The position numbers were made by a program, and so were the translations under genes. This document shows, piece by piece, positions 54,283 through 62,811 of a DNA stretch of 64,000 nt (positions are counted from its first letter, which is position 1; each line of letters starts with the position of its first letter). The notes below the pieces were generated by a model. The model ran no database searches, had not been told where the DNA came from, and saw only the letters and a program-made list of their open reading frames with translations. Origin of the DNA: Roseovarius indicus (lineage in GTDB: Bacteria > Pseudomonadota > Alphaproteobacteria > Rhodobacterales > Rhodobacteraceae); the NCBI RefSeq assembly GCF_008728195.1, contig NZ_CP031599.1, positions 124,001 through 188,000 on the forward strand, given 5' to 3'.

Positions 54283-56220
54283 ATGTTTCAGCCAGGCTCT
54301 GAAATCCAGCGGACAAGCACGCTGACCGCATTTCTGAAAGACTGTGGAATTCACAGTTACGAGAAGCTCGTCCGCCGTTCGAATGAAGACCCAGACTGGT
54401 TCTGGGGCCGGATCATCGACCATGCCGGGATACGGTTCGCGCGGCCCTACAGCCGGTTGCGAGATATCTCCACAGGGCCTGAATCGATCAGATGGGCCGT
54501 GGAAGGTACGTTGAATCTGACGGAAACCTGTCTTGACGCCCGAATTGCCGATGGCCTGGGTAACAAGGTCGCTATCGACTGGGTCGGCGAAGACGGAAGC
54601 CGCCGCCGCTGGAGCTATTGCAACCTTGCCGCCGAAGCCTCCCGCGTCGCCTCGGCCCTTGCCACGCGCGGTGTAAGGCCCGGTCAGGCGGTGGGCATCT
54701 ATATGCCGATGATCCCCGAAATCGAGGCCGCGCTTCTGGGTATTGCCCGGCTGGGCGCGGTTGCGGTGCCGCTGTTTTCCGGTTTTGCGCCCCATGCCAT
54801 CGTATCGCGCCTGAACGACGCGGATGCCGTGGCGGTGTTGACGGCGGATGCCACACCCCGGCGAGGCAAGCCGGTCTGGATGGAGGCGAGCCTCGCCCAG
54901 GCTTTGACCGACCTGCCATCGGTTCATACCGTGATCAGCCTGCGACGGTTCGGCGGTGCGGTGGCCGATCCGGCCCGCGATCTGGACTGGACCGAAACAG
55001 TGGGCCGCGCCAGTCCGGAGTTTGCCGCCGTTCCCGTCAGTGCCGATGACACCTTTCTGATCGCCTATACGTCAGGCACCACCGGACGGCCCAAGGGCGT
55101 CGTGCATACCCATCTGGGCGTGCAGGCCAAGGCCACGGCCGATTTCCTGCTTTGCCTCGACATGAAACGGGACGACCGGCACCTCTGGATGACTGACATG
55201 GGGTGGGTCATGGGGCCGCTCACCCTTTTGTCGGTGCTCTTGTCCGGTTCGACTCTGGTGCTGGCCGAAGGCGCACCATCAATGCCCGGCGATCCCTTCA
55301 GGCTGCTGCGTCTTGCGTCCGATATGGAGGTCACGCATCTTGGTGTGGCTCCGACCCTGGTACGGCAGTTCATGACGCAGGATACTGAACCTTTGTTGGG
55401 CTACGACCTGTCGCCCCTGCGCATTGTCGCCTCGACCGGTGAACCCTGGACCGACGATGCCTGGCTTTGGCAACTGGATCATATCTGTAGCCGCCGCGCG
55501 GTGCCGCTGAACATCTCGGGTGGGACCGAGCTTTTTGGCGCGATCCTTACCTCGACCGTGCTGCATGAAATCAAGCCCGGCGGATTTTCGGCCCAGGCCC
55601 TGGGTGTCGGCGCCAAGGTGCTGCGTGAAGACGGCAGCGAAGCCGCACCGGGCGAGGTCGGCGAACTGGTCGTGACCCAGCCGCCTCTGGGTCTGACCCC
55701 GGCCATCTGGGGGGACCGCGATCGCTACCTTGAAACCTACTGGTCCACCTTCCCCGGCCTCTGGCGGCACGGCGACTGGGTGCGCTGCGATCCGGACGGG
55801 ACATGGTATATCCTGGGCCGGTCGGACGACACGCTGAACATCGCCGGCAAACGCATCGGCCCGCCCGAGATCGAGGCGGCCCTGACCGAAACCGGAGAGG
55901 TGGTGGACGCCGCTGCCATCGCGGCACCTGATGACATCAAGGGCGTGGCCGTCGTCTGCGTCTGCGTGGCGGCACCAAATGTGTCGCCGGACGCGGAGCT
56001 CGTGAACCGGCTCAAGGATCGTGTCGGAGAGATCGTCTCGAAACCCTTCCGCCCGCGCGAGATCCACTTTGTCGAAGCGCTGCCCAAGACCCGCAGCATG
56101 AAAACCATGCGCCGTGTCGTGCGCGCCGCCTTTCTCGGTGAAGATCCGGGCGATCTGTCGTCGATCAGCAACCCGGAAACCATTCAGCCCATCGCAGACC
56201 TGCAAAAGGAAAAGTCATGA
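54283..56220 (+). CDS. Acetyl/acetoacetyl-CoA-synthetase-like AMP-forming acyl-CoA ligase
   Basis: A 645-residue adenylate-forming enzyme. Core motifs: AYTSGTTGRPKGVVHTH (A3), NISGGTELFGAIL (A5), WRHGDWVRCDPDGTWYILGRSDD (A7/A8, quoted in part) and the adenylation Lys in PKTRSMKTMRR, where the usual Gly before the Lys is Met. The overall plan follows acetyl- and acetoacetyl-CoA synthetases, not FadD. It would activate a free acid at the entry to the pathway, comparable to AtuH in position and role. The ATG at 54283 is preceded by GAAAGG. It overlaps the next gene by four bases. Confidence 0.87.
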   Translation: MFQPGSEIQRTSTLTAFLKDCGIHSYEKLVRRSNEDPDWFWGRIIDHAGIRFARPYSRLRDISTGPESIRWAVEGTLNLTETCLDARIADGLGNKVAIDWVGEDGSRRRWSYCNLAAEASRVASALATRGVRPGQAVGIYMPMIPEIEAALLGIARLGAVAVPLFSGFAPHAIVSRLNDADAVAVLTADATPRRGKPVWMEASLAQALTDLPSVHTVISLRRFGGAVADPARDLDWTETVGRASPEFAAVPVSADDTFLIAYTSGTTGRPKGVVHTHLGVQAKATADFLLCLDMKRDDRHLWMTDMGWVMGPLTLLSVLLSGSTLVLAEGAPSMPGDPFRLLRLASDMEVTHLGVAPTLVRQFMTQDTEPLLGYDLSPLRIVASTGEPWTDDAWLWQLDHICSRRAVPLNISGGTELFGAILTSTVLHEIKPGGFSAQALGVGAKVLREDGSEAAPGEVGELVVTQPPLGLTPAIWGDRDRYLETYWSTFPGLWRHGDWVRCDPDGTWYILGRSDDTLNIAGKRIGPPEIEAALTETGEVVDAAAIAAPDDIKGVAVVCVCVAAPNVSPDAELVNRLKDRVGEIVSKPFRPREIHFVEALPKTRSMKTMRRVVRAAFLGEDPGDLSSISNPETIQPIADLQKEKS

Positions 56221-57071
56221 TCACTGTTTTCGGAGCCACGGGCACGACTGGCGCGCCCCTCGTCGATACGCTTATGGCAAAAGGCGCGACCGTGCGCGCT
56301 GTCACCAGCGACCCCTTCAAGTTAGACGCGCTAAAAGCCAAAGGATGCGAGGCGGTCGCAGCGGATTTCACGGACCCTGCCGCGCTGGCGCGGGCCTGTG
56401 ACGGGGCGGAAAAGATATACCTGGTCACGCCTGCCCATCTGGACATGCGTCAGTGGAAGGCGAACGTGATCGAGGCGGCCAAGGCCGCGGGCGTGCGCCA
56501 TATCGTTGTGGCCACGGGGCTTGGCGCGTCGCCCAAGGCGGGGCTGACCTTTGGAAAGTGGCATTCCGAAACCCAGGAACTGCTGAAGCAAAGCAGCCTT
56601 GACTGGACTTTTGTCCAGCCGACCTATTTCATGCAGAACCTGCTGTGGCAGGCCGGCAACATTGCAAAGGACGCCGTGTACTATGACGACGTGGGCGGAC
56701 CCGTGGCCTGGATCGACGCTCGCGACATCGCGGATGTCGCCGCCGAGGCGCTGACCGCTCCGGGGTACGAAGGCAAGGCTCTTGGTCTGACCGGGCCCGA
56801 AGCTCTTGCAGGGGATGACATCGCGGCCCTTCTGTCCGGAGTGACGGGACGAACAGTGTCGTGCGTGTCCCTTTCGGCCGAGGATGCCAGGGCGGGCATG
56901 GTGGCCGGCGGAATGCAGGACGAGGTCGCCGGGGCCATGGTCGAACTGGCCTCTATCGCGCCCAGGGGCTACCTAGCCGGCATCGAGACCACGGTCAGCG
57001 AGGTGCTGGAGCGCCCGGCGCGCCGATTTGCCGATTTCGTCACCGAGAACCGGGATGCTTTCGTCAAGTAA
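56217..57071 (+). CDS. NmrA-like NAD(P)-binding protein
   Basis: A 284-residue atypical SDR with the N-terminal loop ITVFGATGTTGAPLVDTLM and the NmrA/QOR2-type segments VVATGLGASPKAGLTFGKWH, WTFVQPTYFMQNLL and DARDIADVAAEAL. It may be a quinone reductase or a redox-sensing protein; the substrate is unknown. Its start overlaps the ligase stop (ATGA) and it is five bases from the AraC-type gene, so the three are cotranscribed. Confidence 0.82.
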   Translation: MITVFGATGTTGAPLVDTLMAKGATVRAVTSDPFKLDALKAKGCEAVAADFTDPAALARACDGAEKIYLVTPAHLDMRQWKANVIEAAKAAGVRHIVVATGLGASPKAGLTFGKWHSETQELLKQSSLDWTFVQPTYFMQNLLWQAGNIAKDAVYYDDVGGPVAWIDARDIADVAAEALTAPGYEGKALGLTGPEALAGDDIAALLSGVTGRTVSCVSLSAEDARAGMVAGGMQDEVAGAMVELASIAPRGYLAGIETTVSEVLERPARRFADFVTENRDAFVK

Positions 57072-57075
57072 CCTG

Positions 57076-57780
57076 ATGGCGGCGCCGCTTTATCTCGAAC
57101 TGGCGCCGCCTGAGGAAGCGGCCACTGAGATCGATCATCTGTTCGTGTTTCGCGATACCGGTGTGCTGAGCGGTGGTGGACGCGGGCGGTTCGCAACCGA
57201 CCTCTTTACCCTTTCGGTAACGCGCGACCACAGCGGCGGGGCGCGTGTATCGCTGGCGCCACCGCGCTCGGGTTTCACTCTCCGCCCAAGGCCATTCCAT
57301 GGTGTCGTGGCCGGGCTGAGGTTGTCGTCACGACCGAAGCACTTACCCGACTCCAAAGGGCTGGACATGCTGGCCGCAGAACTGGCCCGGGTTCAGATCG
57401 GGGACGGTGACCTGCCCGCGCTCATCGCAGTGCTTGACGGCCTCGCGAGAGACCTGCGCTTTGCCGCACCAACCGGAGCTTACAGCGACCGGACCAAACG
57501 TCGAAAGGTGCGGGCGGAAACCGGCGTGTCGCGGCGGCGGCTTGCGACCTTGCGACGCTTTCGCCGGGCTCTCGGGCAGCTTGCGTCAAAGACCCTGCCG
57601 CTGAGCGATCTGGCGCTGGACGCCGGATATTACGATCAATCTCACTTGTCCGCCGCTTGCCGGATCTTCGCCGACAAACCGCCCGGCGCGTTGCGCGCTC
57701 TGTCTATTCCGCGTCGTTTTGACCTTTCGCTACAAGATACGCGCCTCAAAGACCGCCTAAGATTGGTCATTGACGAATGA
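57076..57780 (+). CDS. AraC-family regulator
   Basis: A 234-residue protein whose last 90 residues contain two helix-turn-helix units of the AraC type (TGVSRRRLATLRRFRRAL and LALDAGYYDQSHLSAACRIFADKPPGA). The N-terminal 130 residues are DUF6597/AraC-associated-like, with no cupin motif recognised. It lies within the operon after the NmrA-like gene and might fine-tune it. The start at 57076 was chosen because the in-frame start at 57028 lies inside nmrA; the ribosome site is weak, so coupling is likely. Confidence 0.75.
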   Translation: MAAPLYLELAPPEEAATEIDHLFVFRDTGVLSGGGRGRFATDLFTLSVTRDHSGGARVSLAPPRSGFTLRPRPFHGVVAGLRLSSRPKHLPDSKGLDMLAAELARVQIGDGDLPALIAVLDGLARDLRFAAPTGAYSDRTKRRKVRAETGVSRRRLATLRRFRRALGQLASKTLPLSDLALDAGYYDQSHLSAACRIFADKPPGALRALSIPRRFDLSLQDTRLKDRLRLVIDE

Positions 57781-57801
57781 AATCGAAGAGGAAGACCCGC
57801 C

Positions 57802-58257
57802 ATGACGCAATTCAAACCGAAAAACCCCGACTATGACGCACGCGTGCGCGACAGTTTCGATCGCCAGAAGGTGATGAACACGTTGGGGATCAGCATTGCC
57901 GAGCTATCGCCCGGCCGCATTGTTCTGGAGATGGCACATGAGGATGCCCTGACCCAGCAACATGGGTTTTTGCATGCCGGAATCGTGTCGACAGCGCTGG
58001 ACAGCGCCTGCGGATACGCGGCCTTTTCGCTGATGCCCGCAGAAGCGGCCGTTTTGACAGCCGAATTCAAGATCAACCTGCTCAACCCGGCGGACGGCGA
58101 ACGGTTTCGCTTCGTCGCTGACGTGGTGAAACCAGGCAGGACGCTGACCATATGCGAGGCGCGTGCCTATGCCGTGAAGGGCCAGGATGAAAAGCTCGTC
58201 GCAACGATGACCGGAACGCTCATGGCGCTGGTCGGGCGGGCCGGGGTCGCGGGCTGA
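57802..58257 (+). CDS. PaaI-type hotdog thioesterase
   Basis: A 151-residue hotdog thioesterase. The active region is LTQQHGFLHAGIVSTALDSACGYAAF, with ELSPGRIVLEM before and AEFKINLLNPADGERFRF after it. It is the third such enzyme of the island and the last gene of the plus-strand operon. GAAGAGGAAGAC precedes the ATG. A symmetric hairpin follows the stop. Confidence 0.88.
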   Translation: MTQFKPKNPDYDARVRDSFDRQKVMNTLGISIAELSPGRIVLEMAHEDALTQQHGFLHAGIVSTALDSACGYAAFSLMPAEAAVLTAEFKINLLNPADGERFRFVADVVKPGRTLTICEARAYAVKGQDEKLVATMTGTLMALVGRAGVAG

Positions 58258-58262
58258 GCGTA

Positions 58263-58293
58263 ACCCGACCGCGGCGCATCCGGGCGGTCGGGT
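58263..58293. terminator. Bidirectional terminator between convergent genes
   Basis: A perfect 10-bp stem, ACCCGACCGC (58263-58272) with GCGGTCGGGT (58284-58293), and an 11-base loop, in the 64-base gap between the convergent thioesterase and flavodoxin genes. Confidence 0.7.
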
Positions 58294-58321
58294 CGATTAT
58301 TCGGCCAGCTGGATCAGCTGT

Positions 58322-58888
58322 TCAGCGGCTCGCGACCTCGGCCAACCGTTTCCCGTAGGCGCGCGCGGTATCCAGATCGCCGCCAGTCGGGTATTCCTCG
58401 GGGGCGCTGTCAGAGGGGGCAATCGCCAGAAGGCCGGAATACCCGCCCGTCCAGTTCAGCTTTTCCGGACCGTCGGCCTTGGTGTTGGATGGCATCAGGC
58501 CCACGCCGCACCAAAGCTGGCCGTGCTGTTGCGACAGGGTGATGAAATACTGGATGGTCGAGAATTTATCGCCATTGACCGTGGCCGAGGTGGTAAACCC
58601 ACCAGCAATCTTGTCCTTCCAGTTCTGCGTGAACCAGGGCTTCGAGCTGGCGTCGGCGAATCTCTTGAACTGCCATGCAGGGCCGCCCATGTAGGTCGGG
58701 CTGCCGTAGACGATGGCATCGGCCGCATCGAGCGCGGCCCAGGCCGCATCGTCAAGCTCTCCGTCGTCTGGTAATTTCAACAGATTGACCTCCGTGCCAT
58801 CGACGCCCTTGGCACCTTCGGCAACGGCTTTGGCCTGAACGTCCGTATGGCCATATCCACTGTAGTAGACAATCGCGACTTTCGTCAT
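58322..58888 (-). CDS. WrbA-like flavodoxin / NAD(P)H:quinone oxidoreductase
   Basis: A 188-residue flavodoxin-fold protein. FMN contacts are visible in YYSGYGHTDVQAKAV, the phosphate-binding-like SPTYMGGPAWQFKRFAD and GGFTTSATVNGDKFST. C-terminal GGYSGLLAIAPSDSAPEE is typical of the NADPH-dependent FMN reductase/WrbA branch. It would reduce quinones by two electrons. Its own promoter must lie in the 230 bases up to 59118. Whether it belongs to the catabolic regulon is unclear, as no CTAAC-N4-GTTAG copy lies in front of it. Confidence 0.87.
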   Translation of the reverse strand: MTKVAIVYYSGYGHTDVQAKAVAEGAKGVDGTEVNLLKLPDDGELDDAAWAALDAADAIVYGSPTYMGGPAWQFKRFADASSKPWFTQNWKDKIAGGFTTSATVNGDKFSTIQYFITLSQQHGQLWCGVGLMPSNTKADGPEKLNWTGGYSGLLAIAPSDSAPEEYPTGGDLDTARAYGKRLAEVASR

Positions 58889-59118
58889 GGTTCGGTACAC
58901 CTTCTGATTGGAATCGGAATAACACCGACTTAGGATGAGCAGTTACAAAAAGAAAGCTGATCGTTTTTTTGGAACCCTCATTTCGGTCTGGGGCGAAACC
59001 TGCTACGGAGCGTGTACTTTACGCGTAAATATCTGAATAATATTGATAATCCAGTGATTTTGGGCGACGGGACGCAGCTGTTGTGATCGCAGTCGCACAG
59101 GCTTTTTGCGCGCGATTG
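58889..59118. other. Intergenic region before the flavodoxin gene
   Basis: About 230 bases, A/T-rich around 58930-59060, with no open frame of interest. It presumably holds the flavodoxin promoter (minus strand) and the end of the ligase transcript. No operator copy was found in it. Confidence 0.4.
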
Positions 59119-60657
59119 CTATTGGCTGCGCGCCTTTTCATCAGCGATCCTGATCTCGAGCATATGGTGCTGGATCTTGCCGCTGGTCGATCTGGGAAAG
59201 TCCTCTAACGCGATGAAGCGAATTTCGCGCGGTCGCTTATAGCCAGCCAGGCTTTCGCGGCACAAGTTCAGCAGCGCCTCGGCATCCGGCCCGTCATCGT
59301 CAAAGGCAACAAAGGCCACCGGGCTTTCCCCCCATTTCGCGTCGAAGGCCCTGACCACGGCGGCATCGATCACATCGGGATGCGAAAGAAGCACACGTTC
59401 GATTTCCGCCGGATAGACGTTTTCACCTCCGGTCTTGATCAGGTATTTCGCCCGATCCACAAAGTCGAGGCTGCCGTCCGCATTGCGCCGGAACAGATCG
59501 CCCATGTGGAAAAAGCCGTTGCGAAAATCGCGGGCGTTGGTGTCGTCGGCGTTCCAGTACCCGGAAAACAAAGTCGGGCCCCGCACAGCCATTTCGCCCG
59601 GCGTTCCATCCGCCACGTCGCGGTCGTCGGGATCGACCAGCCGAACCTCGCAAAACGCGCTTATGCGCTTGGAAAGCCGGTCCGGGGTCACACCCGGCGC
59701 AATCAGATCGGCGGTTCCCGGCGGCAGGCCGGTTTCAGTTGCGCCGAAGGAATTCAGATAGGGCGTGTCCAGAAGGGCCGTCAGTTCGGCGATCTGATGC
59801 GGCGGCACCAGATCGGCCATTGCGCCACAAACCTTGATCCCCTTCAGCGGCAAAGGGTTGGCGCGTCGTTCTGCGATAAAGGCGTCCAGCGCACCGGGCA
59901 TCATCACGAACCAGCCGATCCGGTGGCGCGACAACGCCTCGTTGATGACCGCAGGCAGCAAACCGTCTACCATCACCACGGTTCCGCCCCGAAGGACCGT
60001 CGCCAGCGCATGATCAGTGGACGCCATGTGGAACATAGGTGCCCAGGCGATGAACCCGTCACAGGGATCCAGTGCCAGCTGCGCGGCAAAAGCCATGGAG
60101 CGGGCGATATGCGCGCGGTGGCTGATGAGCGCCCCTTTGGGCAGACCCGTAGTCCCCGAGGTATACAAGATCGTCAGACCAGCCTCTGGATCGTCGACCA
60201 TGGTCCCGATGCGCGGGTCTTGCTCGGCCCCGGCAATGGCCGTTTCCAGGTCTGGCCCGATGGTCAGACAGGGTGTCGACGCGACGGCGTGATACATTTC
60301 TGAAAAGTCCGGTTCGACGATCGCGAGCACCGGCTCGACCAGATCGATGCAGTGCCACAGTTCATCGGGGGCAAGCCGCCAGTTCAGGCAAGCGACAATC
60401 GCGCCAATTCCTGCCGCTGCCAGTTCGACCTCCAGGTACTCCGAGCGGTTATGCGACAGAATCGCGATCCGGTCGCCGGGCGCCACGCCCCTGGCCAGAA
60501 ACACGGCAGCCAGACGATCGACCCTCCCCAGCAATTCGGCATAGCTCAGTCTCTTGCTGCCGTCCTCGATGGCCAGATCCCCCGCGCAATCCTGTGCGCG
60601 GGTTCGAAAGATCGAATAAAGGTCGGCGCGTCCTGCACGCGAAACTTCGGTCAGCAT
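59119..60657 (-). CDS. FadD-like AMP-forming acyl-CoA ligase
   Basis: A 512-residue adenylate-forming ligase. Motifs: LYTSGTTGLPKGALISHRA (A3), NSFGATETGLPPG (A5), FHMGDLFRRNADGSLDFVDR (A7), YLIKTGGENVYPAEIE (A8) and the Lys in RSTSGKIQHHM (A10). It resembles ligases for alicyclic or medium-chain acids (AliA- or FadK-like). It is cotranscribed with the OYE-like reductase gene, 27 bases downstream of it, under operator copy 6. It gives the island a second entry point beside the ligase at 54283. Confidence 0.88.
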   Translation of the reverse strand: MLTEVSRAGRADLYSIFRTRAQDCAGDLAIEDGSKRLSYAELLGRVDRLAAVFLARGVAPGDRIAILSHNRSEYLEVELAAAGIGAIVACLNWRLAPDELWHCIDLVEPVLAIVEPDFSEMYHAVASTPCLTIGPDLETAIAGAEQDPRIGTMVDDPEAGLTILYTSGTTGLPKGALISHRAHIARSMAFAAQLALDPCDGFIAWAPMFHMASTDHALATVLRGGTVVMVDGLLPAVINEALSRHRIGWFVMMPGALDAFIAERRANPLPLKGIKVCGAMADLVPPHQIAELTALLDTPYLNSFGATETGLPPGTADLIAPGVTPDRLSKRISAFCEVRLVDPDDRDVADGTPGEMAVRGPTLFSGYWNADDTNARDFRNGFFHMGDLFRRNADGSLDFVDRAKYLIKTGGENVYPAEIERVLLSHPDVIDAAVVRAFDAKWGESPVAFVAFDDDGPDAEALLNLCRESLAGYKRPREIRFIALEDFPRSTSGKIQHHMLEIRIADEKARSQ

Positions 60658-60684
60658 GGTCTCCCCCCTTGCGCGGGCTTCGGT

Positions 60685-62727
60685 TCAGAGACCCTGCGCC
60701 AGGCGCACGCCCTCATCAATGGCGCGCAGCGCATCCAGTTCGGCGGCCTCCTTTGCCCCGCCGATCATCGTAACCGGGACGCTGCGTGCGGTAAGCTCTT
60801 GGGCCAGGGCCCGTTCCGGTTCCTGACCGGTGCACAGCACAATTGTATCGGCTGCGATGACCTTTGGCATTCCGTCCGCGACGATGTGCAGCCCCGCGTC
60901 GTCGATATGTTCATAGGTCACCCCGCCCATGGCCTCGACCCCATGTTTGCGCAGCGCGTTGCGCAGGATCCACCCTGTCGAAACACCAAGCCCTGCACCG
61001 GGTTTAGCGGTCTTGCGCTGCAGCATGACGACCTTGCGGCGCGATGGCTTCGGTGCCAGAGGGTCGCCCGCCAGGGCACCCGAGGAGACAAATTCGGGGT
61101 CCACACTCCAGGTTTCGCAAAAGACGTCGGAATTGGCGGTCTCGGCGGGTTTGGTCACTAGGAACTCGGCCACATCATGACCGATGCCCCCCGCCCCCAT
61201 CACCACGACACGGTCGCCCGCCTCGCGGTCACCGGACAGAATTTCGGCGTAGGTCGCGACGCTGGGATGGTCGATACCCGGCAGGTCGGGAATGCGCGGC
61301 GTGACCCCGGTGGCGATGACCACATGGTCAAATCCCTCAAGATCGCTCGCCTCTGCCCGCTGTCCCAGACGCTGCGTGACCCCGTGTTTCTGCATCTGAC
61401 CGGCATAATACCGCAGGGTTTCGTCGAATTCGTCCTTGCCTGGTGCGGCGCGGGCCAGATTCAGCTGACCGCCCAATTTGTCCTGCGCTTCGAACAGGGT
61501 GACATCGTGGCCCAGCCGCGCCGCCTCGGCGGCTGTGGCCATGCCCGCGGCACCACCGCCAACGACGGCCACTTTCTTTGGGGTGTCGGTTGGCGTATCC
61601 CGGAATTCCGTTTCACGCCCGGCCCTTGGATTGACCAGACATCCGACCGGACGATCCGAAAAGATGAAATCCAGACAGGCCTGGTTGCAGGCGATGCAAG
61701 TGTTGATCTCGTCCGAGCGGCCCTCGCGCGTCTTTTTCACGAAATGCGGATCAGCAAGAAACGGTCGCGCCATCGAGATCATGTCCGCATCGCCAGAGGC
61801 AAGTATGTCTTCTGCAAGCTGGGGTGTGTTGATCCGGTTTGAGGCGACCACCGGGATCGACACGGCCGCTTTCACGTTGGCTGCCGCCTTGCGCCAGGCA
61901 CCGCGGGGCACTGGGTAGGCGATCGTCGGCACGCGGGCCTCATGCCAGCCGATGCCGGTGTTCAGGATATCCGCACCCGCAGCCTCGATCTTGCGGGCCA
62001 GTGCGGCAATTTCATCGGCGGGCGCGCCGCCCTCGACCAGATCGGCCGCCGAAATCCGGTAGATGACCAGAAAGTCGGGGCCGCAACGTTCGCGCACCGC
62101 GCGCACGATCTCGACCGGGAACCGGTGGCGGTTCGCGGCGCTGCCGCCCCAGTCGTCTTGGCGCTTGTTGGTGTGGGTTACGGTGAACTCGTTGATGAGG
62201 TAGCCCTCGGACCCCATGATCTCGATGCCATCGAAGCCTGCAGCCTGCGCATTGGCGGCCGCCACGGCAAAATCCTCGATGGTACGGAGAATGTCGGCTT
62301 CGGTCATTTCACGCGGGATGAACCGGTTGATCGGGGCGCGGATCGGCGACGGGGCCACACACCCTTCGATCTTTGCATATCGCCCGGCGTGGAGGAGTTG
62401 CGCGCAGATCAGGCTGCCTTCGGCCTGCACCGCCTCGCAGATCGGGCGCAGGCCAAGCGCTTCTTCCGGATCATCGATTCGCGGACCTTCTGGATCGAAT
62501 ATACCCTCGGCATTGGGCGAAAACCCGCCAGTGACCAGAAGCGCCGCCTCCCCCCGCGCCCGCTCGGCGTAAAACGCGATCTGTTTGGCTATGCCGTCAG
62601 GCTCGGTTTCCAACCGCGTGTGCATCGACCCCATGATGACCCGATTTCGCAATGTATGCTGGCCTGCGCGGATGGGCGAGAGCATGGTCCCAAAGCTCTC
62701 CGTTGGCTTATTTTCCACTGTGGGCAT
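60685..62727 (-). CDS. OYE-type 2,4-dienoyl-CoA reductase-like flavoprotein
   Basis: A 680-residue multi-cofactor flavoenzyme built like FadH. Residues 1-340 are an FMN barrel of the old-yellow-enzyme type (RNRVIMGSMHTRLET, GEAALLVTGGF, GFDGIEIMGSEGYLINEF). A 4Fe-4S cluster site is CIACNQACLDFIF with the later GCLVNPRAGRE. The C-terminal half binds FAD and NAD(P)H (VAVVGGGAAGMATAAEAARLG, VVVMGAGGIGHDVAEFLV). It would reduce conjugated double bonds in an enoyl- or dienoyl-CoA. The start at 62727 was chosen; operator copy 6 lies about 30 bases upstream. Confidence 0.9.
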   Translation of the reverse strand: MPTVENKPTESFGTMLSPIRAGQHTLRNRVIMGSMHTRLETEPDGIAKQIAFYAERARGEAALLVTGGFSPNAEGIFDPEGPRIDDPEEALGLRPICEAVQAEGSLICAQLLHAGRYAKIEGCVAPSPIRAPINRFIPREMTEADILRTIEDFAVAAANAQAAGFDGIEIMGSEGYLINEFTVTHTNKRQDDWGGSAANRHRFPVEIVRAVRERCGPDFLVIYRISAADLVEGGAPADEIAALARKIEAAGADILNTGIGWHEARVPTIAYPVPRGAWRKAAANVKAAVSIPVVASNRINTPQLAEDILASGDADMISMARPFLADPHFVKKTREGRSDEINTCIACNQACLDFIFSDRPVGCLVNPRAGRETEFRDTPTDTPKKVAVVGGGAAGMATAAEAARLGHDVTLFEAQDKLGGQLNLARAAPGKDEFDETLRYYAGQMQKHGVTQRLGQRAEASDLEGFDHVVIATGVTPRIPDLPGIDHPSVATYAEILSGDREAGDRVVVMGAGGIGHDVAEFLVTKPAETANSDVFCETWSVDPEFVSSGALAGDPLAPKPSRRKVVMLQRKTAKPGAGLGVSTGWILRNALRKHGVEAMGGVTYEHIDDAGLHIVADGMPKVIAADTIVLCTGQEPERALAQELTARSVPVTMIGGAKEAAELDALRAIDEGVRLAQGL

Positions 62728-62756
62728 CCTCCTCAAAACTACGCTTGATTTGCATT

Positions 62757-62770
62757 CTAACATTTGTTAG
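62757..62770. promoter_or_regulatory. CTAAC-N4-GTTAG operator, copy 6 (reductase-ligase operon and dehydrogenase)
   Basis: CTAACATTTGTTAG, both arms perfect, extended to TCTAAC...GTTAGA. It is in the 84-base divergent region between the OYE-like reductase (62727) and the acyl-CoA dehydrogenase (62812). Confidence 0.8.
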
Positions 62771-62811
62771 ATTTTTGGAAAGATAATTTTCGCTTATGGG
62801 GAGGAGCACCG

